Origin: Mucilaginibacter psychrotolerans
GTDB taxonomy: Bacteria; Bacteroidota; Bacteroidia; Sphingobacteriales; Sphingobacteriaceae
Direction: 5' to 3'
Assembly (NCBI RefSeq): GCF_004519315.1
Contig: NZ_SOZE01000038.1
Location: 1-53,304, forward strand
DNA: 53,304 nucleotides
How positions within the stretch are numbered: the stretch's first letter is position 1; each line of letters begins with the position of its first letter. This document shows positions 16,828 through 24,969 of the stretch, piece by piece. The position numbers and the translations under genes were made by a program. Under the pieces are notes generated by a model that saw only the letters and a list, made by a program, of their open reading frames with translations, was not told where the DNA came from and ran no database searches.

Positions 16828-18939
16828 ATGTCAAGAGATCTAAGATATACAAGAAATATAGGTATTGCCGCCCACATTGATGCCGGTAAAACCACCACCA
16901 CAGAGCGTATATTGTACTATGCGGGTGTTAGCCACAAAATTGGCGAAGTACACGAAGGTGCAGCTACAATGGACTGGATGGCGCAGGAGCAGGAACGTGG
17001 TATTACCATTACCTCTGCTGCTACAACCGTTGGTTGGAAATACAGGGGCCAAAACTACCATATCAACATTATTGATACCCCGGGACACGTGGATTTCACC
17101 GTTGAGGTGAACCGTTCATTACGTGTACTGGATGGTTTGGTGTTCTTATTTAGTGCTGTTGATGGTGTTGAGCCGCAATCAGAAACTAACTGGCGCCTGG
17201 CTAATAACTACAACGTTGCCCGTATTGGTTTCGTTAACAAAATGGACCGCTCTGGTGCCGACTTTTTAAATGTTGTAAAACAGGTAAAAAGCATGTTAGG
17301 CAGTAACGCTGTTCCTTTGCAATTGCCAATTGGTGCTGAAGAGCATTTTAAAGGCGTTGTGGATTTGATCAACTGGAAAGGTATTGTTTGGAATGAGCAT
17401 GATAAAGGTATGACCTTTACCGAAGTGCCTATCCCGGAGGATATGATAGAAGAAGCTACAGAGTGGAGAGAGAAATTGCTCGAATCTGTTGCTGACTATG
17501 ATGAGAGCCTGATGGAGAAATTCTTTGATGCACCTGAAACCATCACCGAACGCGAAGTGCTTGACGCTTTACGTAAGGCTGTTTTAGATGCCAAGATAGT
17601 TCCTATGGTTTGCGGTTCATCGTTCAAAAACAAAGGTGTACAAACCATGCTTGATTACGTGATGGAATTGCTTCCTTCGCCAATGGACGTGGAAGGTATC
17701 ATTGGTACCAACCCTGACACCGGCGAAGAAATTTTACGTAAGCCATCAGAAAAAGAGCCGTTTGCAGCTTTAGCATTTAAAATTGCGACTGACCCATTCG
17801 TAGGCCGTCTTTGCTTTATCCGTGTTTACTCGGGTAATTTAGAAGCAGGTTCGTATGTACATAACATGCGTTCTGATAACAAAGAGCGTATCAGCCGTAT
17901 ATTCCAAATGCACGCTAACAAGCAAAACCCTATACCTAACGTAGGTGCAGGTGATATTGCTGCGGTAGTGGGCTTTAAGGATATCAAAACAGGCGATACC
18001 CTTTGCGATGAGAAACACCCGATCATCCTTGAATCGATGAACTTCCCTGACCCGGTTATCGGTTTAGCTATTGAGCCTAAAACACAGGCCGATGTAGATA
18101 AATTAGGTATCGCTTTAGGTAAATTATCAGAAGAGGATCCAACATTCCACGTAAAATCTGACGAAGAAACCGGCCAAACCGTAATTAGCGGTATGGGCGA
18201 GCTTCACTTAGATATCATCATGGACCGCTTGAAACGTGAGTTTAAAGTAGAGGTTAACCAGGGTGCGCCACAAGTGGCTTACAAAGAGTCGATCACTGGC
18301 ACTGTTCAACACCGCGAAACCTACAAGAAACAAACCGGTGGTCGTGGTAAATTTGCCGATATACAGGTTATACTATCACCAAACGACGAAGGTAAAGAAG
18401 GCTTACAGTTTGTGAACGAAATTAGCGGTGGTTCTATCCCTCGCGAGTTTATCCCATCTGTAGAAAAAGGCTTCGCAGCTTCTATGGCGAATGGTGTACT
18501 GGCAGGTTACCCGTTAACCAGCTTAAAAGTAAGGTTAATTGATGGTTCGTTCCACGCAGTCGATTCAGATGCGCTATCTTTCGAGTTAGCTGCTAAGATG
18601 GCTTACCGCGAGGCATTGCCAAAATGTAAACCGGTATTACTTGAGCCGATCATGAAAATCGAGATCCTTACCCCTGAAGAAAACATGGGTGATGTTATCG
18701 GTGACATGAACCGTCGTCGTGGCCAACTGTTAGGTATGGATTCACGTGCTGGTGCACAGGTAATTAAAGCTACTGTACCACTTTCAGAAATGTTTGGTTA
18801 TGTAACCCAGTTACGTACAATCACCTCTGGCCGTGCTACATCTACCATGGAGTTTGACCACTACGCAGAAGCCCCACGTAACGTGCAGGAAGAAGTAGTT
18901 GCCAAAGCAAGAGGTAAGAGAGCAGCTGGTAATAACTAA
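16828..18939 (+). CDS. fusA: elongation factor G
   Basis: 703 aa translocation GTPase. The P-loop AHIDAGKTTTTERIL, DTPGH (G3) and NKMD (G4) are intact, and domains II-V follow in the usual order (GMGELHLDIIMDRL in III, GSFHAVDSDALSF in IV). It is full length without insertion. It lies in the usual str position between rpsG and rpsJ. Confidence 0.99.
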   Translation: MSRDLRYTRNIGIAAHIDAGKTTTTERILYYAGVSHKIGEVHEGAATMDWMAQEQERGITITSAATTVGWKYRGQNYHINIIDTPGHVDFTVEVNRSLRVLDGLVFLFSAVDGVEPQSETNWRLANNYNVARIGFVNKMDRSGADFLNVVKQVKSMLGSNAVPLQLPIGAEEHFKGVVDLINWKGIVWNEHDKGMTFTEVPIPEDMIEEATEWREKLLESVADYDESLMEKFFDAPETITEREVLDALRKAVLDAKIVPMVCGSSFKNKGVQTMLDYVMELLPSPMDVEGIIGTNPDTGEEILRKPSEKEPFAALAFKIATDPFVGRLCFIRVYSGNLEAGSYVHNMRSDNKERISRIFQMHANKQNPIPNVGAGDIAAVVGFKDIKTGDTLCDEKHPIILESMNFPDPVIGLAIEPKTQADVDKLGIALGKLSEEDPTFHVKSDEETGQTVISGMGELHLDIIMDRLKREFKVEVNQGAPQVAYKESITGTVQHRETYKKQTGGRGKFADIQVILSPNDEGKEGLQFVNEISGGSIPREFIPSVEKGFAASMANGVLAGYPLTSLKVRLIDGSFHAVDSDALSFELAAKMAYREALPKCKPVLLEPIMKIEILTPEENMGDVIGDMNRRRGQLLGMDSRAGAQVIKATVPLSEMFGYVTQLRTITSGRATSTMEFDHYAEAPRNVQEEVVAKARGKRAAGNN

Positions 18940-18954
18940 GAATTAGAGAATAGT

Positions 18955-18985
18955 TGATTGGTGATTAGAGAATAGTTGCCAATCA
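18955..18985 (+). other. hairpin in the fusA-rpsJ spacer
   Basis: TGATTGG (18955-18961) pairs with CCAATCA (18979-18985). A direct repeat of ATTAGAGAATAGTTG also lies here, one copy before the left arm and one in the loop. Confidence 0.4.
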
Positions 18986-19053
18986 GCTTTTCAAAACAAT
19001 AAACCGGCGGGTTATAATTAATAGCTCTTATAGCCAGCCAAAAAACAAATAAC

Positions 19054-19359
19054 ATGAGCCAAAGAATTAGGATCAAATTGAAATCTTACGATTACAACCT
19101 GGTAGATAAATCTGCCGAGAAGATCGTAAAAACAGTAAAGCCAACCGGCGCTGTAGTAAGCGGACCGCTGCCTTTGCCAACCGAAAAGAAAATTTTCACT
19201 GTATTACGTTCACCACACGTAAACAAAAAAGCACGCGAGCAATTCCAATTATGCTCTTACAAGAGGTTATTGGATATCTACAGCTCTAACTCAAAAACTG
19301 TAGATGCTTTAATGAAGCTTGAATTGCCAAGCGGCGTTGAAGTTGAGATCAAAGTGTGA
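19054..19359 (+). CDS. rpsJ: 30S ribosomal protein S10
   Basis: 101 aa, the normal length. SQRIRIKLKSYDYNLVDKSA and the RSPHVNKKAREQF loop identify it. It is also a NusG/NusB-linked antitermination factor. In most bacteria it heads the S10 operon; here it ends the str operon, and rplC lies 10 kb away. A terminator follows 24 bp after the stop. Confidence 0.99.
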   Translation: MSQRIRIKLKSYDYNLVDKSAEKIVKTVKPTGAVVSGPLPLPTEKKIFTVLRSPHVNKKAREQFQLCSYKRLLDIYSSNSKTVDALMKLELPSGVEVEIKV

Positions 19360-19383
19360 TAGTACCGGAAGATCCGAAATTGA

Positions 19384-19415
19384 AAAAGCCATTCTTGAAA
19401 AAGGGTGGCTTTTTT
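19384..19415 (+). terminator. intrinsic terminator after rpsJ
   Basis: AAAAGCCA (19384-19391) pairs with TGGCTTTT (19406-19413), followed by T. It ends the str operon. The same block, without the A-rich flank, recurs at 19691. Confidence 0.7.
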
Positions 19416-19445
19416 GCGTTTGGATAATTTTAGTTAAATTTGGAT
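19386..19445 (+). repeat. 60-bp terminator/promoter block, copy 1
   Basis: Differs from 19691-19750 at one position only (19398). It holds the hairpin of the rpsJ terminator and a -7-like TAAATTTG at 19435-19442, 3 nt before the antitoxin ATG. Terminator and promoter are fused, and the mRNA would be nearly leaderless. Confidence 0.7.
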
Positions 19446-19661
19446 ATGGCAACATATATTGTAAACCCAACAGAGGAACAGGAAAAAGCGTTGGAAGCAT
19501 TTCTGGAAGGGCTGGACGTTTTCTATATAATGCATGATGACAATCATGAAGAATTGCCACCCCATGTGATAGCCGGAATAAAAGCAGGCGAGGAAGATTT
19601 CGAAGCCGGTCGGACAATCTCTATGGAAGAATTCAAAAAGAATTTTCGCGCCGTAAAATGA
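19446..19661 (+). CDS. antitoxin-like protein (DUF2683-like), orphan copy
   Basis: 71 aa from the ATG at 19446. The start MATYIVNPTEEQEKALEAF is shared with the gene at 19751. The middle, LPPHVIAGIKAGEEDFEAGR, and the final EEFKK are the usual pattern of small Bacteroidetes antitoxins. No toxin follows: only 29 bp remain before the second copy's control block. It is therefore an orphan, either a decoy antitoxin against the neighbour's toxin or a remnant of a lost pair (inference). Confidence 0.7.
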   Translation: MATYIVNPTEEQEKALEAFLEGLDVFYIMHDDNHEELPPHVIAGIKAGEEDFEAGRTISMEEFKKNFRAVK

Positions 19662-19690
19662 TTTAAATGCCAGAATCCTATCTTATAGCG

Positions 19691-19750
19691 AAGCCATTCT
19701 TGCAAAAGGGTGGCTTTTTTGCGTTTGGATAATTTTAGTTAAATTTGGAT
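19691..19750 (+). repeat. 60-bp terminator/promoter block, copy 2
   Basis: One mismatch to copy 1 over 60 nt. The stem AAGCCA/TGGCTT (6 bp) with a T-tract can end transcription from the first antitoxin gene, and TAAATTTG at 19740-19747 can start it for the second. Confidence 0.7.
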
Positions 19751-19960
19751 ATGGCAACTTATATAGTAAATCCCACCGAAGAACAGGAAAAGGCGTTCGA
19801 TGCTTTTTTGAAAGCGTTAGAGATATCTTTTTTTAAGGACGTTGTGGAAGATGAGTTACCTCCACATGTATTAGCCGGAATCGCCAAGGGAAGAGAAGAT
19901 ATTAAAACAGGCAGGTATAAAACATTTGAGGAGATCAAAGTGAAATACCCCGTTAGATAG
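19751..19960 (+). CDS. antitoxin (DUF2683-like) of a RelE/ParE-type module
   Basis: 69 aa. The first 15 residues equal those of the upstream copy, then similarity drops; LPPHVLAGIAKGREDIKTGR aligns with the upstream middle region. The TAG stop shares its G with the GTG start of the toxin gene, so the two are translationally coupled. It should bind and neutralise the toxin and may bind its own promoter block. Confidence 0.75.
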   Translation: MATYIVNPTEEQEKAFDAFLKALEISFFKDVVEDELPPHVLAGIAKGREDIKTGRYKTFEEIKVKYPVR

Positions 19961-20244
19961 TGCTTGATGTAATTTTTTCTGATGAGGCAGAAGATACCTT
20001 CTATTCTATCGGGCAGCAAATCGCCGAACGATTCAGCGTACGTGAAGAACGGGAATTTAGGCGTAGGGTATATGAGGTTGTAGGCAAAATAAGTGAGTTT
20101 CCGTATATATTTAAAGCTGTTGATGGCAACGTGAATTTAAGAAAAGCGTTTATACATCGAAATTGCTCAATGTTTTACGATGTTGGCGAAACATCAATTG
20201 AAATACTTTTCTTTTGGGATAATCGGCAAGACCCGATTTTATAG
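19960..20244 (+). CDS. RelE/ParE family toxin
   Basis: 94 aa from a GTG start overlapping the antitoxin stop by one base. VIFSDEAEDTFYSIGQQIAE is the family's N-terminal helix pair, and KAFIHRNCSMFYDVGE with IEILFFWDNRQDP is the C-terminal beta-sheet region. RelE-like members cut mRNA on the ribosome and ParE-like members poison gyrase; sequence alone does not decide. The WDNRQDP ending is common in the Bacteroidetes ParE-like group. Confidence 0.8.
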   Translation: MLDVIFSDEAEDTFYSIGQQIAERFSVREEREFRRRVYEVVGKISEFPYIFKAVDGNVNLRKAFIHRNCSMFYDVGETSIEILFFWDNRQDPIL

Positions 20245-20250
20245 TTTATC

Positions 20251-20673
20251 ATGGCTCGACACAAACTCTTTTTTAATATACTCTTTTCACTGCTCGTGGT
20301 TATCTCTATTGCCGCCTGCAACAATAATAAGCCAATCAAAACCCGAACGCCGAAGGTAGTTGATTCTAAGCATGTATGGAGCTACGGCCAATTAACCGAA
20401 ACTATCAGGAACGCCAAAGTAATAGCCCAGGTTAATAATGGCATGTATTGCGGTCGTGCTACCTGCGCATCTGTTAGCATAATTGAAGTAAATAAAAAGG
20501 ACACTATTCGGGTGCTGGAACTCTCCAGCATGCATGCGGATTTTGCAGAGGGGGCAAGGGTTAATATCAAACCCGGCAATAAACCCATCTCATTCGTGTC
20601 GATGCCGGTAATAGCGGCTTACGACCGGAAGAATTACAAAACCTATTACGGCACCATACTCGCGGCTAATTAG
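20251..20673 (+). CDS. lipoprotein of unknown function, paralogue of the next gene
   Basis: 140 aa. The lipoprotein signal ends in lipobox IAAC (Cys23). The C-terminal part (DTIRVLELSS..., RVNIKPGNKP, YKTYYGTILAAN) aligns with the protein at 20816. Cys66 and Cys71 (YCGRATC) could form a disulfide. No known family. It begins 6 bp after the toxin stop. Confidence 0.65.
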   Translation: MARHKLFFNILFSLLVVISIAACNNNKPIKTRTPKVVDSKHVWSYGQLTETIRNAKVIAQVNNGMYCGRATCASVSIIEVNKKDTIRVLELSSMHADFAEGARVNIKPGNKPISFVSMPVIAAYDRKNYKTYYGTILAAN

Positions 20674-20815
20674 ATTGCCCAAATAGTTAGGCTGTAGTTT
20701 TTTAATTAATCGTTTAATTTCTCCCTTAGGCCAGTCTAAGCAATCGGCAATTGGCAGGCAAGTTACTAACAAAACCATCCCTGCAAAAAAGAGGCATCTT
20801 TAGTTATATTTAGCT

Positions 20816-21196
20816 ATGCGGAAGCTACTTCTATTTATTTGTATTTGCTGCTTTTGCTTCACCTGTGCATCTATACCCAAGAAGGCATATCAGCGAAGCG
20901 CTTGCCTTAATAATTGGAAGTACTTTACCTTGACCGATTCGCTTCAAGGCAGCGTTATCGAGCATCAATCTGCCGGCCCCTGCGGGATATTTGCATTTAA
21001 TGCGTCGACTATAGTTCGTACGGCCACCAACGATATGATAAGGGTTTTGGAGTTGTGTAATGATACAAAGCTTTTCGTTAAGGGCGATTTTGTAATTATT
21101 AAGCCTGCAAAACCCTATGGGGCAATCGTTACCGTTAGCCAATTTGATTGCAAAATAGAGAAGACATGCTACGGAATTATAGCCAAAGCAAATTGA
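20816..21196 (+). CDS. lipoprotein-like protein of unknown function, paralogue of the previous gene
   Basis: 126 aa. The N-terminus MRKLLLFICICCFCFTCASIP is Cys-rich; the FTCAS Cys is the likely lipid site. The tail DMIRVLELCNDTK, FVIIKPAKPYG and KTCYGIIAKAN matches the protein at 20251 segment by segment. This is an old tandem duplication: the two share order and motif but little else. A -7-like TATATTTAG lies just before the ATG. Confidence 0.6.
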   Translation: MRKLLLFICICCFCFTCASIPKKAYQRSACLNNWKYFTLTDSLQGSVIEHQSAGPCGIFAFNASTIVRTATNDMIRVLELCNDTKLFVKGDFVIIKPAKPYGAIVTVSQFDCKIEKTCYGIIAKAN

Positions 21197-21209
21197 ACTA
21201 TCTTAAGTT

Positions 21210-21641
21210 TCAATAATGCAACTCTCCGCTTACCAAATCTACCACGAATACGTCGCTTCCTTTATAGGCTATTAACTGTGTACTTGCGGTGAAGTTGCCT
21301 GCGGGCACGCTGGTTGCCGTGAAGGAGATACCTGCATCGGTGCTGAACTTTTTGCCGGTGGTTAAAGGCAATTCATTATCGCTTATCAGGCCATCGCCAT
21401 GAGTTTTCAATATAATTTTATCGGCATTGGTGGTGCCCTCCAATTTTAGGTTAACCGCACCGCCGCCACCGGTGGTAAAACGGGTGACATACCAATTGCT
21501 CGTGGTTAAATTAATGGTAGTGCCTTTTGGGCTGGTGTATTTTGCAACGGTAGGCCCGGTGCCTTCGGTTTTAGTGCAGGCGCTAAGCAGTGCGACTACA
21601 GACAGTGCCAGCATGAAGGTGTTTTTGGCGATAAGTTTCAT
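21210..21641 (-). CDS. lipoprotein of unknown function
   Basis: 143 aa, lipobox LSAC at Cys22 (ALSVVALLSACTKTEG). The mature part is rich in Thr and Gly and looks like a single beta-sandwich domain (inference). It is convergent with the previous lipoprotein gene with only 13 bp between stops. Confidence 0.65.
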   Translation of the reverse strand: MKLIAKNTFMLALSVVALLSACTKTEGTGPTVAKYTSPKGTTINLTTSNWYVTRFTTGGGGAVNLKLEGTTNADKIILKTHGDGLISDNELPLTTGKKFSTDAGISFTATSVPAGNFTASTQLIAYKGSDVFVVDLVSGELHY

Positions 21642-21767
21642 ATCGTTGTTTTAAGGAATAGCGTTTATTATACATTACGGTGTTTTTAGGTAAACGATAC
21701 AATCTGCCAAATTATAGTACCGCAATTAGTTATCTTAGCCAACCTATTCATCAGCACTAAAAACGCC

Positions 21768-22931
21768 TTGGCTTACCTTAAACAACTACTCCATAAATTA
21801 TCTGCAGATATAACCGCCGTTCCTGCTGCATTGCAGCAAAGCCACTACCCTGCGCTCGATGGCTTGCGGGGGCTGGCCATATTGCTGCTGGTATTCGGGC
21901 ACTTTGGGGTAAACGATTATACCCGGCACTACGGCATCTTTTTTAACAGCGCCACCGGGGTGAATATCTTATTTGTGCTGAGCGGTTTTTTGATTACCAC
22001 GCTGCTCATTAAGGAAAAACTGCGGAATGGCAGTATATCCCTAAAGTATTTTTACATCCGCCGGGCCCTGCGCATATTGCCGGTTGCCTGGTTGTTTTTG
22101 CTGGTGCTTGCCGGGCTTAACCATGTTTTTGAATTGCATATCCGGCTATTCGATTTTATTGCGGCCATGCTGTTTTTTAAGAACATGCCCGTGCAGCAGG
22201 AGCCTTATACCGCGCATTTATGGCCGCTGGCGGTAGGGGTGCAGTTTTATCTTACCTTCCCTATTTTATTGGTGCTTAATATAAGATGGTACACTATTAT
22301 ATCATTGGCTATAGTAATTGTGGTGCCGGTAGTTTGTGTAATAAATCACTTTGCGCCTGCTGTATTTGCAAGTAATGCTGTTTTACATTTGCTTGCACGC
22401 ATTTGCAATTACATGTTTTGGAAGGGGCCGGTAGTCATCCTAATCGGCTCGGTGTTTTCGCTACTGATGTTTAAAGGAATCATCAATCCGGAGAAGCTGA
22501 AAGTGAACCAGCTCTTAAGCCTGGCAATCCTGTTGGTGGGGATTATCGTTCCTGCCAAAACTTTTCTGTTTTACACTAAATACCTGTCAGAATATTTGTC
22601 GGCGATACTCATTGGGCTGGCCCTGGTTATTGCCATCAGTCAAAAAGATATCCTGTCGAAAATACTCAGCAGCGCCATTTTAACCACGTTAGGCATGCTA
22701 TCGTACAGCATTTACATATGGCAGGAACTGTTTTCCGGGACAAGGAACCTGCAGCCATGGATGCAGTATTTCACCCAGTTGCCTTTATGGGCTACTATAG
22801 GCTTTAAGTGTATATTCCTCGCCGTTATCGTGAGTTTTTCATTTGTATTCGAAGCCTGGTTCCTCAAGCTGAAAGACAAATTCCATTACACACGCAGCGG
22901 CGCAGATAAAAAAGCGGCACCCAAAAACTGA
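21768..22931 (+). CDS. acyltransferase 3 family membrane protein (OafA-like)
   Basis: 387 aa with about ten hydrophobic segments. HYPALDGLRGLAILLLVFGH near residue 25 is the family hallmark, with the catalytic-type His in VFGHFG, and the RRALRILPVAW block follows. It transfers acyl groups to surface sugars such as O-antigen or exopolysaccharide. The start is TTG at 21768: the frame has no ATG before the conserved N-terminus. The gene has no visible sugar-pathway neighbours. Confidence 0.85.
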   Translation: MAYLKQLLHKLSADITAVPAALQQSHYPALDGLRGLAILLLVFGHFGVNDYTRHYGIFFNSATGVNILFVLSGFLITTLLIKEKLRNGSISLKYFYIRRALRILPVAWLFLLVLAGLNHVFELHIRLFDFIAAMLFFKNMPVQQEPYTAHLWPLAVGVQFYLTFPILLVLNIRWYTIISLAIVIVVPVVCVINHFAPAVFASNAVLHLLARICNYMFWKGPVVILIGSVFSLLMFKGIINPEKLKVNQLLSLAILLVGIIVPAKTFLFYTKYLSEYLSAILIGLALVIAISQKDILSKILSSAILTTLGMLSYSIYIWQELFSGTRNLQPWMQYFTQLPLWATIGFKCIFLAVIVSFSFVFEAWFLKLKDKFHYTRSGADKKAAPKN

Positions 22932-22963
22932 ATTCGGGTGCTGTGCGCCGTTGTAGAAATATC

Positions 22964-23374
22964 TTATTGATGCTGTGGCATGCCGGCAGGGTCCATCCAC
23001 GCGTATTCCCATTGGTGACCGTCGAGGTCCTCAAAGCTGCAGCTGTACATCCAGCCGTAATCAATTTTGTCTTTAGGAGCGGTTGCGCCGGCTTCTACTG
23101 CTTTGCTGAATATATCATCTACCGCTTCGCGGCTTTCTGCAGAAAGACAGGTGATAGATTCCACTACCTTGGTAGAGTCTGCAATTTCTTTGCTGCTGAA
23201 AGTTTTGAAGAAGGGGTGTACCAGCAGCATCACGTAAATGGTATCGCTTACGATCATGCAGGTGGCTTGTTCGTTGGTAAATTGCGGATTAAAGGAATAT
23301 CCCAATTTTTTGAAGAAATCCACAGATTTATCCAGGTTTTTCACGGGTAAATTCACGAAAATTTGAGTTGCCAT
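22964..23374 (-). CDS. VOC family protein (glyoxalase/bleomycin-resistance fold)
   Basis: 136 aa from the ATG at 23374 (MATQIFVNLPVKNLDKSVDFF). Paired beta-alpha-beta-beta-beta units are visible; LEDLDGHQWEYAWMDP-type residues at the end (FEDLDGHQWEYAWMD) are the typical second metal site. These small proteins act in detoxification or catabolism; substrate unknown. Confidence 0.85.
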   Translation of the reverse strand: MATQIFVNLPVKNLDKSVDFFKKLGYSFNPQFTNEQATCMIVSDTIYVMLLVHPFFKTFSSKEIADSTKVVESITCLSAESREAVDDIFSKAVEAGATAPKDKIDYGWMYSCSFEDLDGHQWEYAWMDPAGMPQHQ

Positions 23375-23470
23375 AGTGTTGGTGTTTGTTTTGTTAAACC
23401 AAAGGTATATAAAAACCACCACCACGGTAGCGTGCAAAAACGACCTGTTAATGGCGGTTTTGCGACATGG

Positions 23471-23899
23471 CTAAGGGTGCAGGAAATCCTGCCAAACGCC
23501 TTCCAGTTCGTCGGTCAATTCGGGGTGTATGGATATGCCCGAGGCCTGCGGCGACCAGTTTTGCTTTGCAAGGTTGCCGGTCTTCAGGATATCCATGGTG
23601 AGAATAGGCTCTTTATCTGGGTTTAATAAAGTATCGATGCTGATTTCTATGCGGTGGTAATGCCTGCCTTTACGGAAAGCGACGTATGCTTCTGATGAGA
23701 TAATACCCGAGGCAAAGATTCCCTTAGGTTCAACCCCGAGCCTTACGATATAAGCTCTATCGCCGGGCTGGATTGTTTTATGGCTGGCCACGCTCCAATT
23801 GTCAACTAATTTGCCTGTTGTTTTAAGCTTTTGGATATCATCATCCATATCCGCCCAGGCAAATTTTATAGGGTTCCAGCCAAATAAAAAAGCCTTCAT
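23471..23899 (-). CDS. EVE/PUA-like domain protein, apparently without its usual HNH nuclease part
   Basis: 142 aa from the ATG at 23899 (MKAFLFGWNPIKFAWAD). The sequence follows the N-terminal module of HNH-endonuclease proteins in order: WNPIKFAWADMDDDI, then GDRAYIVRLGVEPKGIFASG, and ending ISIHPELTDELEGVW. That module is thought to read modified DNA bases. Here the protein stops right after it, with no HNH domain downstream. It may be a stand-alone reader or a truncated gene. The assignment is from pattern memory and is moderate. Confidence 0.55.
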   Translation of the reverse strand: MKAFLFGWNPIKFAWADMDDDIQKLKTTGKLVDNWSVASHKTIQPGDRAYIVRLGVEPKGIFASGIISSEAYVAFRKGRHYHRIEISIDTLLNPDKEPILTMDILKTGNLAKQNWSPQASGISIHPELTDELEGVWQDFLHP

Positions 23900-23944
23900 T
23901 ATGTAATTGTAATGTTCGCCCAATAGAGGATTGGAGAGTTAGGC

Positions 23945-24742
23945 TTAGCCTTTCCCCAACAACTCATCCAGCTTATTACGTTCGGTTTGGAGTTCGCGGG
24001 CAAGCTTCTTTTCCTTTTCATTGGCTTTAGCCTTGTAGGTTTTGTAATCCTCTTCCAGCTCGTTATAAAGCTTGGTGCGGTAATTGGCCTCGCGACGGTG
24101 GGCCCCCGAACTGGCGATAACAACAATGGCAATTGCACCAAACCCCACCACCAAACCCCACATTATCCAGTTGTAAGTGGCTTTGGTAAGTGGCATACCC
24201 AGCAGGCTTACACTATCGGCCTTCGCGTTTGAGGTGGATAGGGTCTGGTCCTTAGCCGTAATATCCGCCAGCAACGAATCCGCCTTTTGCGTTTGCAACT
24301 TTAATTTAGTGCTGGCTTCGGTAAGCTTGCGGCGCGTTGCACTCAGCGTATCTGAGTAGTTTTTCCAAAGGGCCATGATCAACGGTTGCTGGTAATGGTA
24401 AACTTTGGTCAGCAAGTATTGGTATTGCCCGTTCAGGCTTTTATCGTTCAGCAAGGCAGGATTATCGGGGATGTATTGCGGTATAGGTTTAACGATAGTG
24501 ATGCCGGTAGTTGCCGGCTTTTGGCCTGCTGTAGTAACGGCTGTTTTCACTGCTGTATATTTTGGCGGCGCGCCTGTGGCTGGTTGCTTTACTATGGGCT
24601 TCAATGTTGAGGCCTGCCCGGTGGCTGGCTTAACAACCACAGGTCTTGTTTTTTTTACCGTATCCTGCGCGTAGCCGACAGCGGTAATACCTGTAAAAAT
24701 AAGTGTGAAAATAATTACGGTTAATTTCGGAAGCTTTATCAT
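23945..24742 (-). CDS. exported membrane protein with coiled-coil, function unknown
   Basis: 265 aa from the ATG at 24742 (MIKLPKLTVIIFTLIFTG). A signal peptide is followed by a Lys/Pro/Thr-rich low-complexity linker (VVKPATGQ, IVKQPATG repeats), then a helical region with heptad character, one transmembrane helix (WIMWGLVVGFGAIAIVVIAS) and a charged C-terminal coiled coil (KAKANEKEKKLARELQ). The layout suggests a periplasmic sensor or scaffold arm with a cytoplasmic tail. No catalytic motif. It starts 46 bp upstream of the EVE-like gene on the same strand. Confidence 0.65.
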   Translation of the reverse strand: MIKLPKLTVIIFTLIFTGITAVGYAQDTVKKTRPVVVKPATGQASTLKPIVKQPATGAPPKYTAVKTAVTTAGQKPATTGITIVKPIPQYIPDNPALLNDKSLNGQYQYLLTKVYHYQQPLIMALWKNYSDTLSATRRKLTEASTKLKLQTQKADSLLADITAKDQTLSTSNAKADSVSLLGMPLTKATYNWIMWGLVVGFGAIAIVVIASSGAHRREANYRTKLYNELEEDYKTYKAKANEKEKKLARELQTERNKLDELLGKG

Positions 24743-24969
24743 ATAACGTGTATAGCGGGGGTAACAAGTTTTATTCAAAAAGGCATACAACCTTTAAACG
24801 GCAAAATGTAACCTATAGTTTGTAAAATTAATTTTAAGATATTATTTGGCTGTAATTTGCCCGATTTGCCTAATAGCTAAATTCACATCTTAAAAATATA
24901 AAAAAGATGGAAACTTTTACTAATTGCCTGTAAATAGCAAAAGCATATATTAGGCCTTTTATTTGTAAG

